Position numbers and translations under genes: made by a program. 64,000 bases of DNA, taken from NCBI RefSeq assembly GCF_000497045.1, contig NW_015961953.1, forward strand, positions 62,001 through 126,000, written 5' to 3'. The stretch comes from Kalmanozyma brasiliensis GHG001 (taxonomy: Eukaryota > Basidiomycota > Ustilaginomycetes > Ustilaginales). Positions 9,235 to 19,189 of the stretch are shown one piece after another; the first letter of the stretch is position 1, and each line of letters begins with the position of its first letter. The notes below the pieces were generated by a model. That model saw only the letters and a program-made list of their open reading frames with translations, did no database searches and was not told the DNA's origin.

Positions 9235-11172
9235 ATGGCGGTGGTCGCAGCCCTTTCCAGCAATAAGCTGGCCGGCTCGACACCCATGCCTCGCGCACTG
9301 CGCTCTAGTCCACGCAAAAGGATTCCATCGCCCTCGCCGCAGGCGCCCAAGTCGAAGAAGCCACGAGCAGAACCAGTCGACGAATCCGAGCTCGACTGTG
9401 CAGCTTGCCCAGCTCCTGGTCAGCCCGCTCCCATCCCAGGCAAAGGTGCTGCCTGCGACCGCGAAACTTGGATCTCCTGCACACATTGCAAGACCTGGTT
9501 TCACTGCATCTGCATCGCACTCGAAAATCCGGACGACTTTAGCAAGTGGTACTGCCAGCCATGCATCACTCGATCCAAAGAAGCCTTTGAATCCGGCACA
9601 AGCACCTCGCGTGCTCCCTTCACCAACGTCACTCGCCCACCTCGTCGAAAGTCGGATCGCGCCAAACTGGAGGTCGATTATGCTGCTATTCAAGAAGGCA
9701 TCCCTGCCGACCCGCTCGGTCGCTGGAAAAACTTCCTCAACACATATGACTTTGAGCCCGACAACTTTCGCAGGATGGAGGGGCCAGAGTGGACGATCGA
9801 CTGGCTCATGAACGACGAGACCGCCCTCAGACAGCCCGTTCTCGTGCCAGCGCCAGCTGATCAGTCTGTCAAAGCGGTCAATGGCTCTGTCAAGACCGAA
9901 GCGGATGCATCAGGACCGCTTCGAGGGAGGATAGCGAACAAAAATGGACGACCTGCGCCGCGCCATACCTCGATCCCCGGCATGGTCGTACCGCCATCCG
10001 AGATGACCATCTTTGACGTTGCGGACATTATCGGTCACGACACTCCTGTCGAGGTCATCGACGTCGCCTCTCAGTCCTCCTCCAAAGCCTCATGGACTAT
10101 CTCCGAGTGGGCCGAGTACTTTGACACACCCAAGGAGAAGAAGAAGAAGACGCTCAATGTCATCTCGCTCGAAGTCACCGGCACACCCATGCAGGCGTAC
10201 GTCGAGGCGCCGCAGCTCGTCCGCGACCTAGATTGGGTGACACGCGACTGGCCACAAGAGCGCCGAGATCCGTCGTGTGCCGACAACAGCTGGCCCAAAG
10301 TGCAACGCTACGTGCTTATGGGCGTGGAAGGAGCCTACTCGGACTGGCACATCGACTTTGCCGGCAGCAGCGTTTATTATCATGTCATCTGGGGACAGAA
10401 GACGTTCCTCTTCGCCCCACCTACGCCACGCAACTTAGCCGCGTACAAAGCATGGTGCAGCAGCACGCGACAGGACTTTGACTGGCTCGGAGACCACCTG
10501 CACAGCCTCACGCGCGTCGACGTCCGACCAGGCGAGACCATGCTGATCCCTTCTGGCTGGTTGCACTGCGTCTATACACCCAAGAACACGCTGGTGGTGG
10601 GAGGCAACTTTTTGACCGACTGGAACGTCGCGACGCAGTGGAAGCTGGTTGAGATCGAAGAGGCCACCAAAGTGCCCCGCAAGTTCCGCTTCCCGCATCT
10701 CAAGCGACTCAGCTGGTTTGTCGGCAAGGGCTGGAACGATCGATTGGAGCCGCTCGATGCTAGCGAGCAGGGTGCAAAGGGCGAAGACGGAGCTGACATC
10801 GAAAGGGAGGCAGACGTCGCAGATTTGGTCGATGTGGTGCCACCATTGAAGGTGGTCAACAACATCGAGCTGGTTTATCAGTCCCTCAGCGACGATCTCG
10901 AGCTGATCCAAGATCCTTACATCGCGGAGAGCGGGGATGAGCGGACGGTCAAGCAGCAAAAGGCGGCTCGCGAGGCCATCCCGGTCCAGTATGTCGGACA
11001 TCTGCCAAAGGCAGAGGCCATGCTCGCGACACTACGAGGGCGGCTCGACAAGGCCAAAGCACTCGCTGACTCGGTTCACAAGGAGCGCGTCCGTCTCACA
11101 AAAGAAGCTCGAGGAGGGAAGAAGGGAGCGACTCACGGATCGGCCACGAAGAAGCGCAAGGTCCGCAAGTAG
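9235..11172 (+). CDS. JHD1: PHD finger-JmjC histone lysine demethylase, JHD1/KDM2 type
   Basis: 645 aa from the ATG at 9235 (context gacaATGgcg); the frame extends 66 codons upstream without another good start. A PHD zinc finger lies at about residues 51-108, with CAAC, CTHC, WFHC and WYCQPC cysteine/histidine pairs. The JmjC domain follows, with Fe(II) ligands visible as H372 and D374 (DWHIDF) and H444 (GWLHCVYT). The neighbouring residues YVLMGVEG and PGETMLIPSGWLH match JHD1/KDM2 and Epe1-like enzymes, which remove mono/dimethyl marks from histone H3 (typically H3K36) using 2-oxoglutarate and oxygen. The tail is basic (KKGATHGSATKKRKVRK), probably a nuclear localisation signal. It lies upstream of the GATA-rich promoter of the ammonium transporter. 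Confidence 0.93.
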   Translation: MAVVAALSSNKLAGSTPMPRALRSSPRKRIPSPSPQAPKSKKPRAEPVDESELDCAACPAPGQPAPIPGKGAACDRETWISCTHCKTWFHCICIALENPDDFSKWYCQPCITRSKEAFESGTSTSRAPFTNVTRPPRRKSDRAKLEVDYAAIQEGIPADPLGRWKNFLNTYDFEPDNFRRMEGPEWTIDWLMNDETALRQPVLVPAPADQSVKAVNGSVKTEADASGPLRGRIANKNGRPAPRHTSIPGMVVPPSEMTIFDVADIIGHDTPVEVIDVASQSSSKASWTISEWAEYFDTPKEKKKKTLNVISLEVTGTPMQAYVEAPQLVRDLDWVTRDWPQERRDPSCADNSWPKVQRYVLMGVEGAYSDWHIDFAGSSVYYHVIWGQKTFLFAPPTPRNLAAYKAWCSSTRQDFDWLGDHLHSLTRVDVRPGETMLIPSGWLHCVYTPKNTLVVGGNFLTDWNVATQWKLVEIEEATKVPRKFRFPHLKRLSWFVGKGWNDRLEPLDASEQGAKGEDGADIEREADVADLVDVVPPLKVVNNIELVYQSLSDDLELIQDPYIAESGDERTVKQQKAAREAIPVQYVGHLPKAEAMLATLRGRLDKAKALADSVHKERVRLTKEARGGKKGATHGSATKKRKVRK

Positions 11173-14098
11173 ATCGGGTGCGCTTTACGAGCAAGGCCGC
11201 GAGGGAGAGCCGACAGACGAGCAACGACGGGAGATCGCACAGGACCGATCCGAGATCGGGCAAGGTCGAAGGGTCGAAGAGATAAGATTAGCTTGGTTCA
11301 GCTAGCGTGGCTCTGCCGGTGCTTATCTGCTATCAACCCCACACGAGCCGGCGAGCTTGACGTCACATGGCTCAAGGTGGGCGCCGAGGATGAAGCGATC
11401 CGTTATCTGCTCTTTTGCCTCGGTCGCCTTATCTCGTGCTCCTCCCCTCATCGAGATTGGTTCATGCTTCCGTTCCGGACGATCGACTGCCGATAAGACA
11501 ATGCGACTTCAGAATGCGTGCCGTTCATGCGCATGCTCGTGGCGCTGACAGCTGCCTCTCAGACTTTGCGTATGCTTAGCAGCAGGTTGCTTTCCCGCCC
11601 TTGCTCAGGTTGCCATCTGACCTTTCGATGGCAGCGCCTCTCTTCGGACAGGTGGATGATGTCAGGAGGTGCGCCTTTGATGCAATCACACATTTCATGC
11701 ATGCCCCATCTTCCCCACTTTCCGTTCCGTCCTCTCTGTGCTCCCGACCATAGCCAGGTAGGATGTAGGCGACGATGACCTTTCTGTGACAGCTTCGGAT
11801 GGTGTTGAAGCTCGAATTGCTATCTTGAGGCCTGTCGCGCCGGCTCTCTCTTATCTCTGCCGCCGGGTGTGCGTATTTCGTACGAGAGAGAATTCTGATT
11901 TTGCGACCCGCCAATCCGCACCCTAGCAACTGCAGCTTCGTTCAACGGACTCGGTCTCTGTCGGCCACCGACTGCATCCGCCTCGCGCCGAGGCAGTTTT
12001 CTCCCGCTTCTTGCGCGCCCGACTCTAGCATCGAGCCATTGAGCTTATGCGATCCACGCCGGCAAACTCGGCATGATGAGATTCCGGGGTGGACAAGTAA
12101 CCAATGGCAATGCTGAAAAGGGCATAAGCGGACCAAGCCAAGCAGCTTTTGCAAAAGCGAGCCGAGCTGGATCGAACGCGAACAGAACGCGCAGCTGCAG
12201 GGGCGCAGGAAGGTGCTTGGGCGAAGATAAAGAAGCGCGTCTTGTGATTGGCTGAGGAGCGTTCTTATCACTGCGAGAACGCGCGGAGCATTTTTTTGGT
12301 TGGCTTTCCGTCCGCCGCCCGACCTACTGCGTGGCAAAAAAGGTGGGCGGGCTTGCGTCGCATTTGGTGCGTCGACATGAAAGATAAGCGGCGACACCCA
12401 GCAGGCAGGCTCGACACGATCTAAATCGACGCTTTCTGCCCGCGACCCTTCCTCCCTCGCTGCCTCCTCTCCCCACGCCCCGGCGATGGACTGCCATCCG
12501 CTCTCGACCTCGTGTGATGTGAGAGTCTCGATAATCATGCCCAGCTTCTGTTCCGTAGCGAGCTCCCCCTCCGATCCCATCAAAGAGTAGGAGCCCGAAA
12601 CCCAAAAGTCTTGGCTCCTCGCTTGAGAGATAAGCATTTCACGATCACCTTGCTCCTGGTGCTCCCCCTCGCTGACCTTGAGGGTGGACACCGACCGTCG
12701 ACTTATCGGCCTGCGATTGCCAAGACAATGACGAGGGGTCATTTCACGAGCCTTTCTCCTTTCCCGACTGTACGGCGGCGATCCGTCAAAGGAGCATCGA
12801 TGCGCTATGAGAGCAGAGGAAAGCCTTGGCATCTCTCGAAAATACGCACAATGGCACGCTCGCGTGAGTCGCAGTGCAAGCGGGTCCGTTGGTGTCAGAA
12901 TGCGGCTTCCGCTGTCGACGATGGGGATCTGACCGACGGTCTTGGCTCTTTCAAGGCATTCATGGGGTCATGCTCGTGGCAGCCACGATTCTTGTTGACA
13001 TCCGTCAGATCTGGAAGCTAAGATCTCAGCTCGTCCAAGCTCAAGCTACAAATGCCAAACAGGCCGGTTCGAAGTCTCGAACTCTAAGCCTGAGCTAAGG
13101 AACAAGGTACGAACGGGATGTGACCCACGAGGCTGGGTTTGGTGTTGTTTCTCGGATCCTGACGGCTCTACCGTATGCAGTCAGAGTGCTGTAGACTGTT
13201 GGACAAGCGATCGAGATTCGATTCCAACGTCGATTTTGATTTTATTTTTTATTTTTCAGCAGGAGGAGAGCGAGGCACATGCATGAAAGCAATCAAACAA
13301 ATTCTTGCTTGCGTCGACATTGGCCTGGCAGCTGGGCAGGTGGGCGCGGGTGGGTTTTATGTGTGTTGTGATGCATTCGTGTGCATCTCCTGAGAATTCG
13401 CTCGCTTTGTCTCGTGCAGTGTTGACCGTCCAAGATGGCTTTCAAATCAGACTCTTTCGCTCGCCTTTTGTCTCGGTGAAACAAAGATCATCTCTGCCCT
13501 CTTGCAGCGGGGAAAGGGCTCGCTCTTCGCATCGCATCGCAGCCTCTTGCAGACCAACATCAAACAAGAGTGTGCAGTACCAAGACATCTTACCTCGCCA
13601 AAGGGAAAAAAGTTTGGTGTTCAGCCCAGCCCTGACAGCCCTCGTCCCAACCTCGCTTCGACGCTGTAATCTATCCAGCCTCTCATTCGTTCTTCACAAT
13701 CAGCAATCTGCGCTCCATCGGCGACTCCATTGACCGTACAATCTCCTGCCTAGCATCGGCGGCTCCCTCGGAGTCTGACGGAAGTGTCTTGGCTCGACTC
13801 TCCAACACCGCTCAAGTCGGTTCCCCTTATAGTCACCCTGATCTCGTCTCGCATCCCCTCCTTCATCTCCCACCTATCTTCACCTCCCTCCCGTCATCCA
13901 TCGTTGTCCCGTTCCTTCGGACTCGATATCACGCTCGCACTCGTCGCTACCGATCGAGCCGCAAGCAACCTGCATTCGTCGCAGTACCTTCCTCCGCCCC
14001 TTCTTCTCGACTCGCAAAGTCGTTGACCCCGGAGCTGTCTCCCACCGTCCAACCCTAGCACCCATCCTCCCTGTGATCGCTCCGATTTCTCGCCTAAA
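11173..14098. promoter_or_regulatory. Long intergenic region and ammonium-transporter promoter
   Basis: 2.9 kb without a convincing coding frame, between the stop of JHD1 and the ATG of the ammonium transporter, both on the plus strand. The part from 11281 to 12707 holds a dense cluster of GATAAG sites (listed separately). A T-rich tract ending in CAG at 13230-13259 could be a 5' leader splice acceptor, but no donor could be assigned. The 350 bp before 14099 are strongly C/T-rich, as in leaders of highly expressed smut genes. Confidence 0.7.
11281..12707. promoter_or_regulatory. Cluster of GATA-factor sites (GATAAG/CTTATC)
   Basis: Exact GATAAG or CTTATC hexamers start at 11281, 11322, 11428, 11492, 11850, 12264, 12383, 12629 and 12702. 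Further GATAA cores lie at 11403, 12226 and 12530. Random sequence would give under one hexamer in this length on both strands. Such sites bind AreA/Nit2/Gln3-type GATA activators that switch on nitrogen genes when ammonium is scarce, which fits the ammonium transporter immediately downstream. Confidence 0.8.
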
Positions 14099-15718
14099 AT
14101 GGTCAACATCACCTATGGCGTCCTGAGCGCCCCCGACGGAACCGTCGCTGGCTCGTCCAACACGCTCCCTCTCGGAACTGACATCATCGTCACCTACGGC
14201 CCCAACAACGACATGGTCGCCTCCTACTCGCCCGGTGACATCTCCTGGGTCCTCACCTGCACCGCCCTCGTCTGGCTCATGATTCCCGGTCTCGGCTACC
14301 TCTACTCGGGTCTCGCCCGCAGAAAGAACGCGCTGCACCTTCTCCTCTTGACCCTCGCTGCCCTCGCCGTCGTCTCGTTCCAGTGGTTCTTCTGGGGCTA
14401 CTCGCTCGCCTTCTCTCAGACCTCGGGCGCTTTCCTCGGCAACCTCCGCAACTTTGGCTACATGGGCGTTCTCGAGAACCCCGTCCCCCAGGCTTACAAC
14501 AAGGTCCCCGAGATCGTCTACGCCATCTACCAGTGCATGTTTGCCAACCTCGTCCCCGCCATTGCCATCGGTGCCGCCTGTGAGCGCGGTCGTGTCTGGC
14601 CTTTCCTCATCTTCACCTTCGTCTGGACCACGCTCGTCTACGACGTGATCGCCTGCTGGGTGTGGAACCCCACCGGTTGGGCGTTCAAGTGGGGTGTCCT
14701 CGACTACGCCGGTGGTGGACCCGTCGAGATCAACTCGGGTATCACCGGTCTCGTCATCTCGTACTACCTCGGCCCTCGTCACGGCTACGGCACTGAGCGT
14801 CTCCTCTTCAAGCCCCACAACGTGTCCTACATCTTCCTCGGCACCGCCTTCCTCTGGTTCGGTTGGCTCGGTTTCAACGGTGGCTCCGTCTTTGCTGCCA
14901 ACCTTCGTGCTGCTATGGCCATCTCCACCACCAACCTCGCCGCCTCGGGTGCTGGTCTCACTTGGATGTTCCTCGACTGGCGTCTGGAGCGCAAGTGGTC
15001 CGTGGTTGGTTTCTGCACGGGTGCCATTGCTGGTCTCGTTGCCATCACTCCTGCTGCCGGTTTCGTCGGTATGCCCGCCGGTCTGCTCATCGGTGTCGTC
15101 GCCGCGGCCGCGTCCAACTTTGCCACCGTCCTCAAGGGCCCCATGCGTGTTGACGACGTGATGGACATTTTCTCCGTCCACGCTCTCGCCGGCATTGTCG
15201 GAACCCTCATGACCGGCATCTTCACCCAGGCCTCGGTCGCCAACAACGACGGCAACACGGTCATCACCGGCGGCTGGCTCGATGGCAACTGGATCCAGCT
15301 CGCTTACCAGCTTGCTTACTGTGTCGCCGTCACCTCGTGGTGTGGTGGTGTCACTTTCGCCATCATGTTCGTCATCGACCACACGCCTTTCATCGGTCCC
15401 TTCCGTTCGAGCGAGATGGGCGAGGTTGTGGGTATGGACGAGGACCAGTGTGGCGAGTGGGCCTACGACTACGCCTTCATCAACCGCGACCTTGAGGGCA
15501 ACTACAACCCCACCCACGGCCAGAAGCTCGATATCAACGAGAAGATGCCCAACGTCCACCACACCTCTTCGCTCGGTTCGGATAGCACCCCGGACCAGTC
15601 GTCCAATGTGCTCGCTGACAAACAAGCCGCGTCCCGTGGCAATGCCCACGCTCAGGATGCAGAGGTCGCCACGCCAACCGAAGTCGAACAGATGAAGGAG
15701 GCCGCTCACACCTCGTGA
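14099..15718 (+). CDS. Ammonium transporter, Amt/Mep family (Mep1/Mep3-type pore)
   Basis: 539 aa, single exon, with about 11 hydrophobic segments and an external N-terminus, typical of fungal Mep proteins. Signature segments include MIPGLGYLYSGLARRKNALH near residues 60-80, GAACERGRVWPF and GWLGFNGGS. Of the pore twin-histidine pair, the second is present (H361 in DIFSVHALAGIVGT). The first position is glutamate (E210 in GGGPVEINSGITG), as in the S. cerevisiae Mep1/Mep3 branch rather than Mep2. The protein imports ammonium across the plasma membrane. The hydrophilic C-terminal tail (about 440-539) is rich in Asp/Ser and may be regulatory. Smut fungi have two such transporters (ump1, ump2 in U. 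maydis); I cannot say which this is. Nitrogen regulation is suggested by the upstream GATA cluster. Confidence 0.96.
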   Translation: MVNITYGVLSAPDGTVAGSSNTLPLGTDIIVTYGPNNDMVASYSPGDISWVLTCTALVWLMIPGLGYLYSGLARRKNALHLLLLTLAALAVVSFQWFFWGYSLAFSQTSGAFLGNLRNFGYMGVLENPVPQAYNKVPEIVYAIYQCMFANLVPAIAIGAACERGRVWPFLIFTFVWTTLVYDVIACWVWNPTGWAFKWGVLDYAGGGPVEINSGITGLVISYYLGPRHGYGTERLLFKPHNVSYIFLGTAFLWFGWLGFNGGSVFAANLRAAMAISTTNLAASGAGLTWMFLDWRLERKWSVVGFCTGAIAGLVAITPAAGFVGMPAGLLIGVVAAAASNFATVLKGPMRVDDVMDIFSVHALAGIVGTLMTGIFTQASVANNDGNTVITGGWLDGNWIQLAYQLAYCVAVTSWCGGVTFAIMFVIDHTPFIGPFRSSEMGEVVGMDEDQCGEWAYDYAFINRDLEGNYNPTHGQKLDINEKMPNVHHTSSLGSDSTPDQSSNVLADKQAASRGNAHAQDAEVATPTEVEQMKEAAHTS

Positions 15719-16490
15719 TCTCATGAAAACGAAATGTATATAATGCCCGCTTTACGGTGCGCTTCTTTGCAGGATTTGTCTGTATAATCTTATTTAGGTC
15801 ATGACACGTCTCGAGTGTTTGTGTGAGAGTTCGTTGGATGTGGGCTGGAGTGGTGGGTTGTGACTGATGCGCCGGTGGCTGGATCTTGGAGCACCAGGCA
15901 GCCTCGGTGAATTCTCCGTCTGGTCTTGGCTGCCTTCCGCCAAGATCGACGAAACCTCATCTGATGGGATCTGCGAAGGCCCACCGCCTTCCTCGCCTCA
16001 TCTGCACAAGCCCACCTTGAGCTGCTGGCAACAATACCGCTGAGTCCCGAGGCCATTGCATTTCGGCCTCAATTGCAAACCCCACTTGATCGGCGACCAT
16101 CCTCGCTGTTGATTGTGCACTTCATCACCATGACAAAGCGATTTGTTCGGGAAGAAACCGCTGGCGATGAGGCTCGACAGAAGCCCGCCATGCCTCTGTT
16201 CTCTATCACGATTCGAAATTCAAACTCTCATTGGCAACCGCGATGGGAGAGCCGAAAGTCATCCGACATCGAACGTCGCCTTTGCTCGCTTCGCCTTCCT
16301 CGCGAGACCTCAGGGAGCGTGATTCCCCACCTTGACGTCTTTCATTTGGTTCATGCTCCGGAAGGAGTGTTGGCGTTCGCTGGCCTTTCAAATCCCGCGG
16401 CATCGACAATGACGGGACGAAGAGGTCGGGCTTGGACGAGGGCCTTGTCCTTCGACCATCATCCGACGTTGCTATTGTCTCCCGACCTGA
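15719..16490. other. Intergenic region, possibly with an upstream exon of the next gene
   Basis: No clear gene. From about 16130 a plus-strand frame different from that of the next CDS is open and becomes Ser-rich near 16490-16589 (MRSKSARTASASS), so part of this stretch may be a 5' exon of the downstream membrane protein. Confidence 0.4.
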
Positions 16491-18572
16491 TGCGCTCCAA
16501 ATCCGCACGGACAGCCTCCGCCTCCTCCTCTGAGAGCAACTTCAGCAGCCCGCTCGGGAACAACAGCCACGATTTCGCGTCCATCCTCGGTGACGTATAC
16601 CAGGTCGCCGTCGTGGAGCGCCGCCTTTTCGGATGGGCTTCGGACGCCGACCTCGGTCTCTGGCTTCGCTACCTCGCCTGTCTCGCCTCGTTTCCTCATC
16701 GACCCTCAAACCGACGGCGTTCTGACGCCTACGACAACAGGTGCGGTATCGGAGGTGCACATGGACCCCGACTCGCACATCGGATCAGCACGCTTCAGAC
16801 CAAGAAACCTTCTTCTTAGCAACTCGAACTGCCTGCAGGCAACCCAGACTGTCTCGGGTCTGTCAAGATCAAGATCAACACCCATGCTCAGCGCCGAACA
16901 CGCACGAGCGTCCAGATTCGCAAGGCTGCAAAAGGCCGACAGGGGTGTGTCCGAGACGATGTCTTCGCCGAGCTCGCCCGGCAGAGCTTGTTCGACACCC
17001 ATCAGGCCTCTTCGGATTGGGGAGGGCTCCAAAATGTCGACGCAAGATTCAGTGTGGGTCGCCGATGCCTCTTGTGGCGATTTGACGCTATCCGGCGACG
17101 AGGGTGTGTCGATGCTGGAACAAAGGCCAGCAAGCATCCGTACGCGCAGCTATGAACGCCTCCAGCCGCAGCTTAGCCACTCGCGGTCACAAGATCACTC
17201 CGTGGTGGCCGTTGACGACGACGACGAGGCACGACACGTGTCGACACAACTTTCGCTCGCAGTCTGCCCTGATGCCCTCGTCTCATCACCTCAGCCACCA
17301 GGAGAGGCCCAGCCCCTCATCGGAGCGCACCTGAGACGGAAGAAGTCTCGTCAGTCAGCACGTCCAACGACGGTCGACACGCAGTCGTCGATCGAGCTGA
17401 TCGCATGGCAAGTGCAGACGCATGCTAGCGGGGACACGTCGGTCTCGGACGAGATCTTCCGTCCTGTCAGCGTGATTCGGAGTAGCTACACACGGGATAC
17501 GCCTCTGTTCGGGTCCTTTGCGAGGTTGGCGGGGACAGAACCGCTGATGCCGACAACACCGCTCAGAAGCGGACTCGATCTGGTCGCGGACAAAGTGCGC
17601 CCTGCGTCGGCGGGGGCGGCGGGGTCCAGGCAGAGTCTGCTCGACTTCTCCTTCCCCTTGCCGCCCAGTGGAGACCCTTCACGGCGTGTGCAGTCGGCAC
17701 ACGGACGTCTTCCACCCGATGTTATCGGCAGGCAGTTATCGGACGTCTGCCCATGGCAGCATCTTGACAGCCCCTCGATTGACCCTCTGCCATCTTGGCT
17801 TCAGCTCGATCAATTCCGGGCTAACGGCTACGATGCTCTTCAGCACCAACGCAGTTCGACGATCGACAGCATCACTCTTCACCCTCGCACCACTTCGATC
17901 CGTCACCGACCGCACAGTTCTGATCCACAGCATCGCCCGCCCCCGCGCAGCAACATGACGAGTGTCGGCCTCGGTCCTGTGTCCGAGTACCCCATGCGCA
18001 ACTCTCTCCTCCGCGAATCTGTCTCTCCTGCTGAGCCCCGGAATGCGTTTACCTCCATCGTCCGGCGCCACGTCCCTCGTCATTGCGCCTTCTCGGCAAG
18101 ACGCATGGCTCTAATCGCCCTCACAGTCGCATTGGCACTTCATCAGCTGCTATTTTTGATCTTCGAAGCGCCCTTTCTATGGACACTTCTGAGTCCCGCC
18201 CCGCCGCTTGCGGCAGCTTCACTGTTCCTCATGCTCGACACACTCATGTTCCACCTCCATCGAACGGAGGCCTCCTCACACACGTGGTTGTACTTTGGCA
18301 TCATGTTGGTCTGCAGCATGGCCTACAGTGTCGCGCTGACCAGTGCAAAGCTCGTACTTCTCACCCAGGAGACGGACGCCGGAGCGGACAAGGTAGGGAT
18401 CCATTTCAGCCCAGGGAGAAGGGATGGGGAAATTGCTTTGGGACAGGTGGTGAAGGACATGCCGATAAGTGTGGTGGGAGTCGGGTTGGCGCTGCTGCTG
18501 ATGGTGGTGGGCGTCGGGATGATGGGAGTGGTGGGGGTGCGGTTGGCCAGACGACGGAGGCGGCACGCGTAA
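16491..18572 (+). CDS. Ser/Pro-rich protein with C-terminal membrane domain, unknown function
   Basis: The frame is open from 16491 to the stop at 18572. The first in-frame ATG is at 16761 (603 aa), yet the sequence upstream in the same frame (for example GLRTPTSVSGFATSPVSP) looks coding, so the true start may lie in an upstream exon in another frame. Residues before about 500 are disordered, Ser/Pro/Arg-rich, with many SP and RS motifs suggesting phosphorylation. The C-terminal 140 residues hold about four hydrophobic segments: ALIALTVALALHQLLFLIF, LAAASLFLMLDTLMF, WLYFGIMLVCSMAYSVAL and a Val/Gly-rich final helix, ending in a basic RRRRRHA cap. It resembles a tail-domain membrane protein of fungi; no function can be assigned. 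Confidence 0.7.
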   Translation, partial: CAPNPHGQPPPPPLRATSAARSGTTATISRPSSVTYTRSPSWSAAFSDGLRTPTSVSGFATSPVSPRFLIDPQTDGVLTPTTTGAVSEVHMDPDSHIGSARFRPRNLLLSNSNCLQATQTVSGLSRSRSTPMLSAEHARASRFARLQKADRGVSETMSSPSSPGRACSTPIRPLRIGEGSKMSTQDSVWVADASCGDLTLSGDEGVSMLEQRPASIRTRSYERLQPQLSHSRSQDHSVVAVDDDDEARHVSTQLSLAVCPDALVSSPQPPGEAQPLIGAHLRRKKSRQSARPTTVDTQSSIELIAWQVQTHASGDTSVSDEIFRPVSVIRSSYTRDTPLFGSFARLAGTEPLMPTTPLRSGLDLVADKVRPASAGAAGSRQSLLDFSFPLPPSGDPSRRVQSAHGRLPPDVIGRQLSDVCPWQHLDSPSIDPLPSWLQLDQFRANGYDALQHQRSSTIDSITLHPRTTSIRHRPHSSDPQHRPPPRSNMTSVGLGPVSEYPMRNSLLRESVSPAEPRNAFTSIVRRHVPRHCAFSARRMALIALTVALALHQLLFLIFEAPFLWTLLSPAPPLAAASLFLMLDTLMFHLHRTEASSHTWLYFGIMLVCSMAYSVALTSAKLVLLTQETDAGADKVGIHFSPGRRDGEIALGQVVKDMPISVVGVGLALLLMVVGVGMMGVVGVRLARRRRRHA

Positions 18573-19189
18573 CAGATGCTGCATCCCAACACACTGAGAG
18601 GTCTGGTCATCTATAAACAGTGCTCTCCTCAGCTGTGCCATTCAGGCTCGTCAACGGAAGCGTGTGTCAAGGCTCGCTTCTGTACGCCGGCAAGCATATC
18701 GAGAACAGTTTGCATTGTTTGACAGCTGCACCCAGAGCGAACGAAAAATCGCTATTTGTTAGATCCCAACATCCCACTCCGAAATCACGTGCCACTGAAG
18801 ATTGGGTGCTGGGAACGCGTGTTTTCGCTGCCAAGTGTTGGTCTTTTGTGCTTGGCCACTTTTGAAGCAGTAAGAGAACCTTGGACATCATTGCTAGTTA
18901 TGTGCATCGTCTCGACACCATTGTACTTTCGACCGGAACCGCAGCTCGTCATGGACACCCTCATTCGATAGACCTGCGCAATCAAGATCTCCTCTCTGCA
19001 GCGGACCCATCATATAAGGACCTCTCAGAAACATTCAAGTGAACCCACCGGTTTCGACCCTCGACACGGGCAGCACTTCATCCCACTGCATACAATCCCA
19101 CTGGTCTTCGCAACACATCGCAGCTGCACCTCGAAAGGGCGCTCAAGTGTCCTTGCAGTACGCCTCATCACCAGGCTTCCGATTGCCCA
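18573..19189. other. Intergenic region upstream of the kinesin gene
   Basis: 617 bp between two plus-strand genes. I see no gene, only A/T-richer spacer followed by a C-rich leader before the kinesin ATG at 19190. Confidence 0.5.

Noticed and set aside
11942..12832. 296-codon minus-strand open frame in the transporter promoter
   Set aside because: Composition is not gene-like, it has no domain, and it overlaps the GATA-site cluster.
13213..13260. T-rich tract ending in TTTCAG as a 5' leader intron acceptor of the ammonium transporter
   Set aside because: It looks like a splice acceptor, but no matching donor with a good consensus could be assigned, so no intron is claimed.
13880..15724. 614-codon minus-strand open frame over the ammonium transporter
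   Set aside because: It is the antisense shadow of a highly biased coding region (Gly/Val/Glu/Asp-rich, no domains), while the plus strand encodes a clear Mep transporter.
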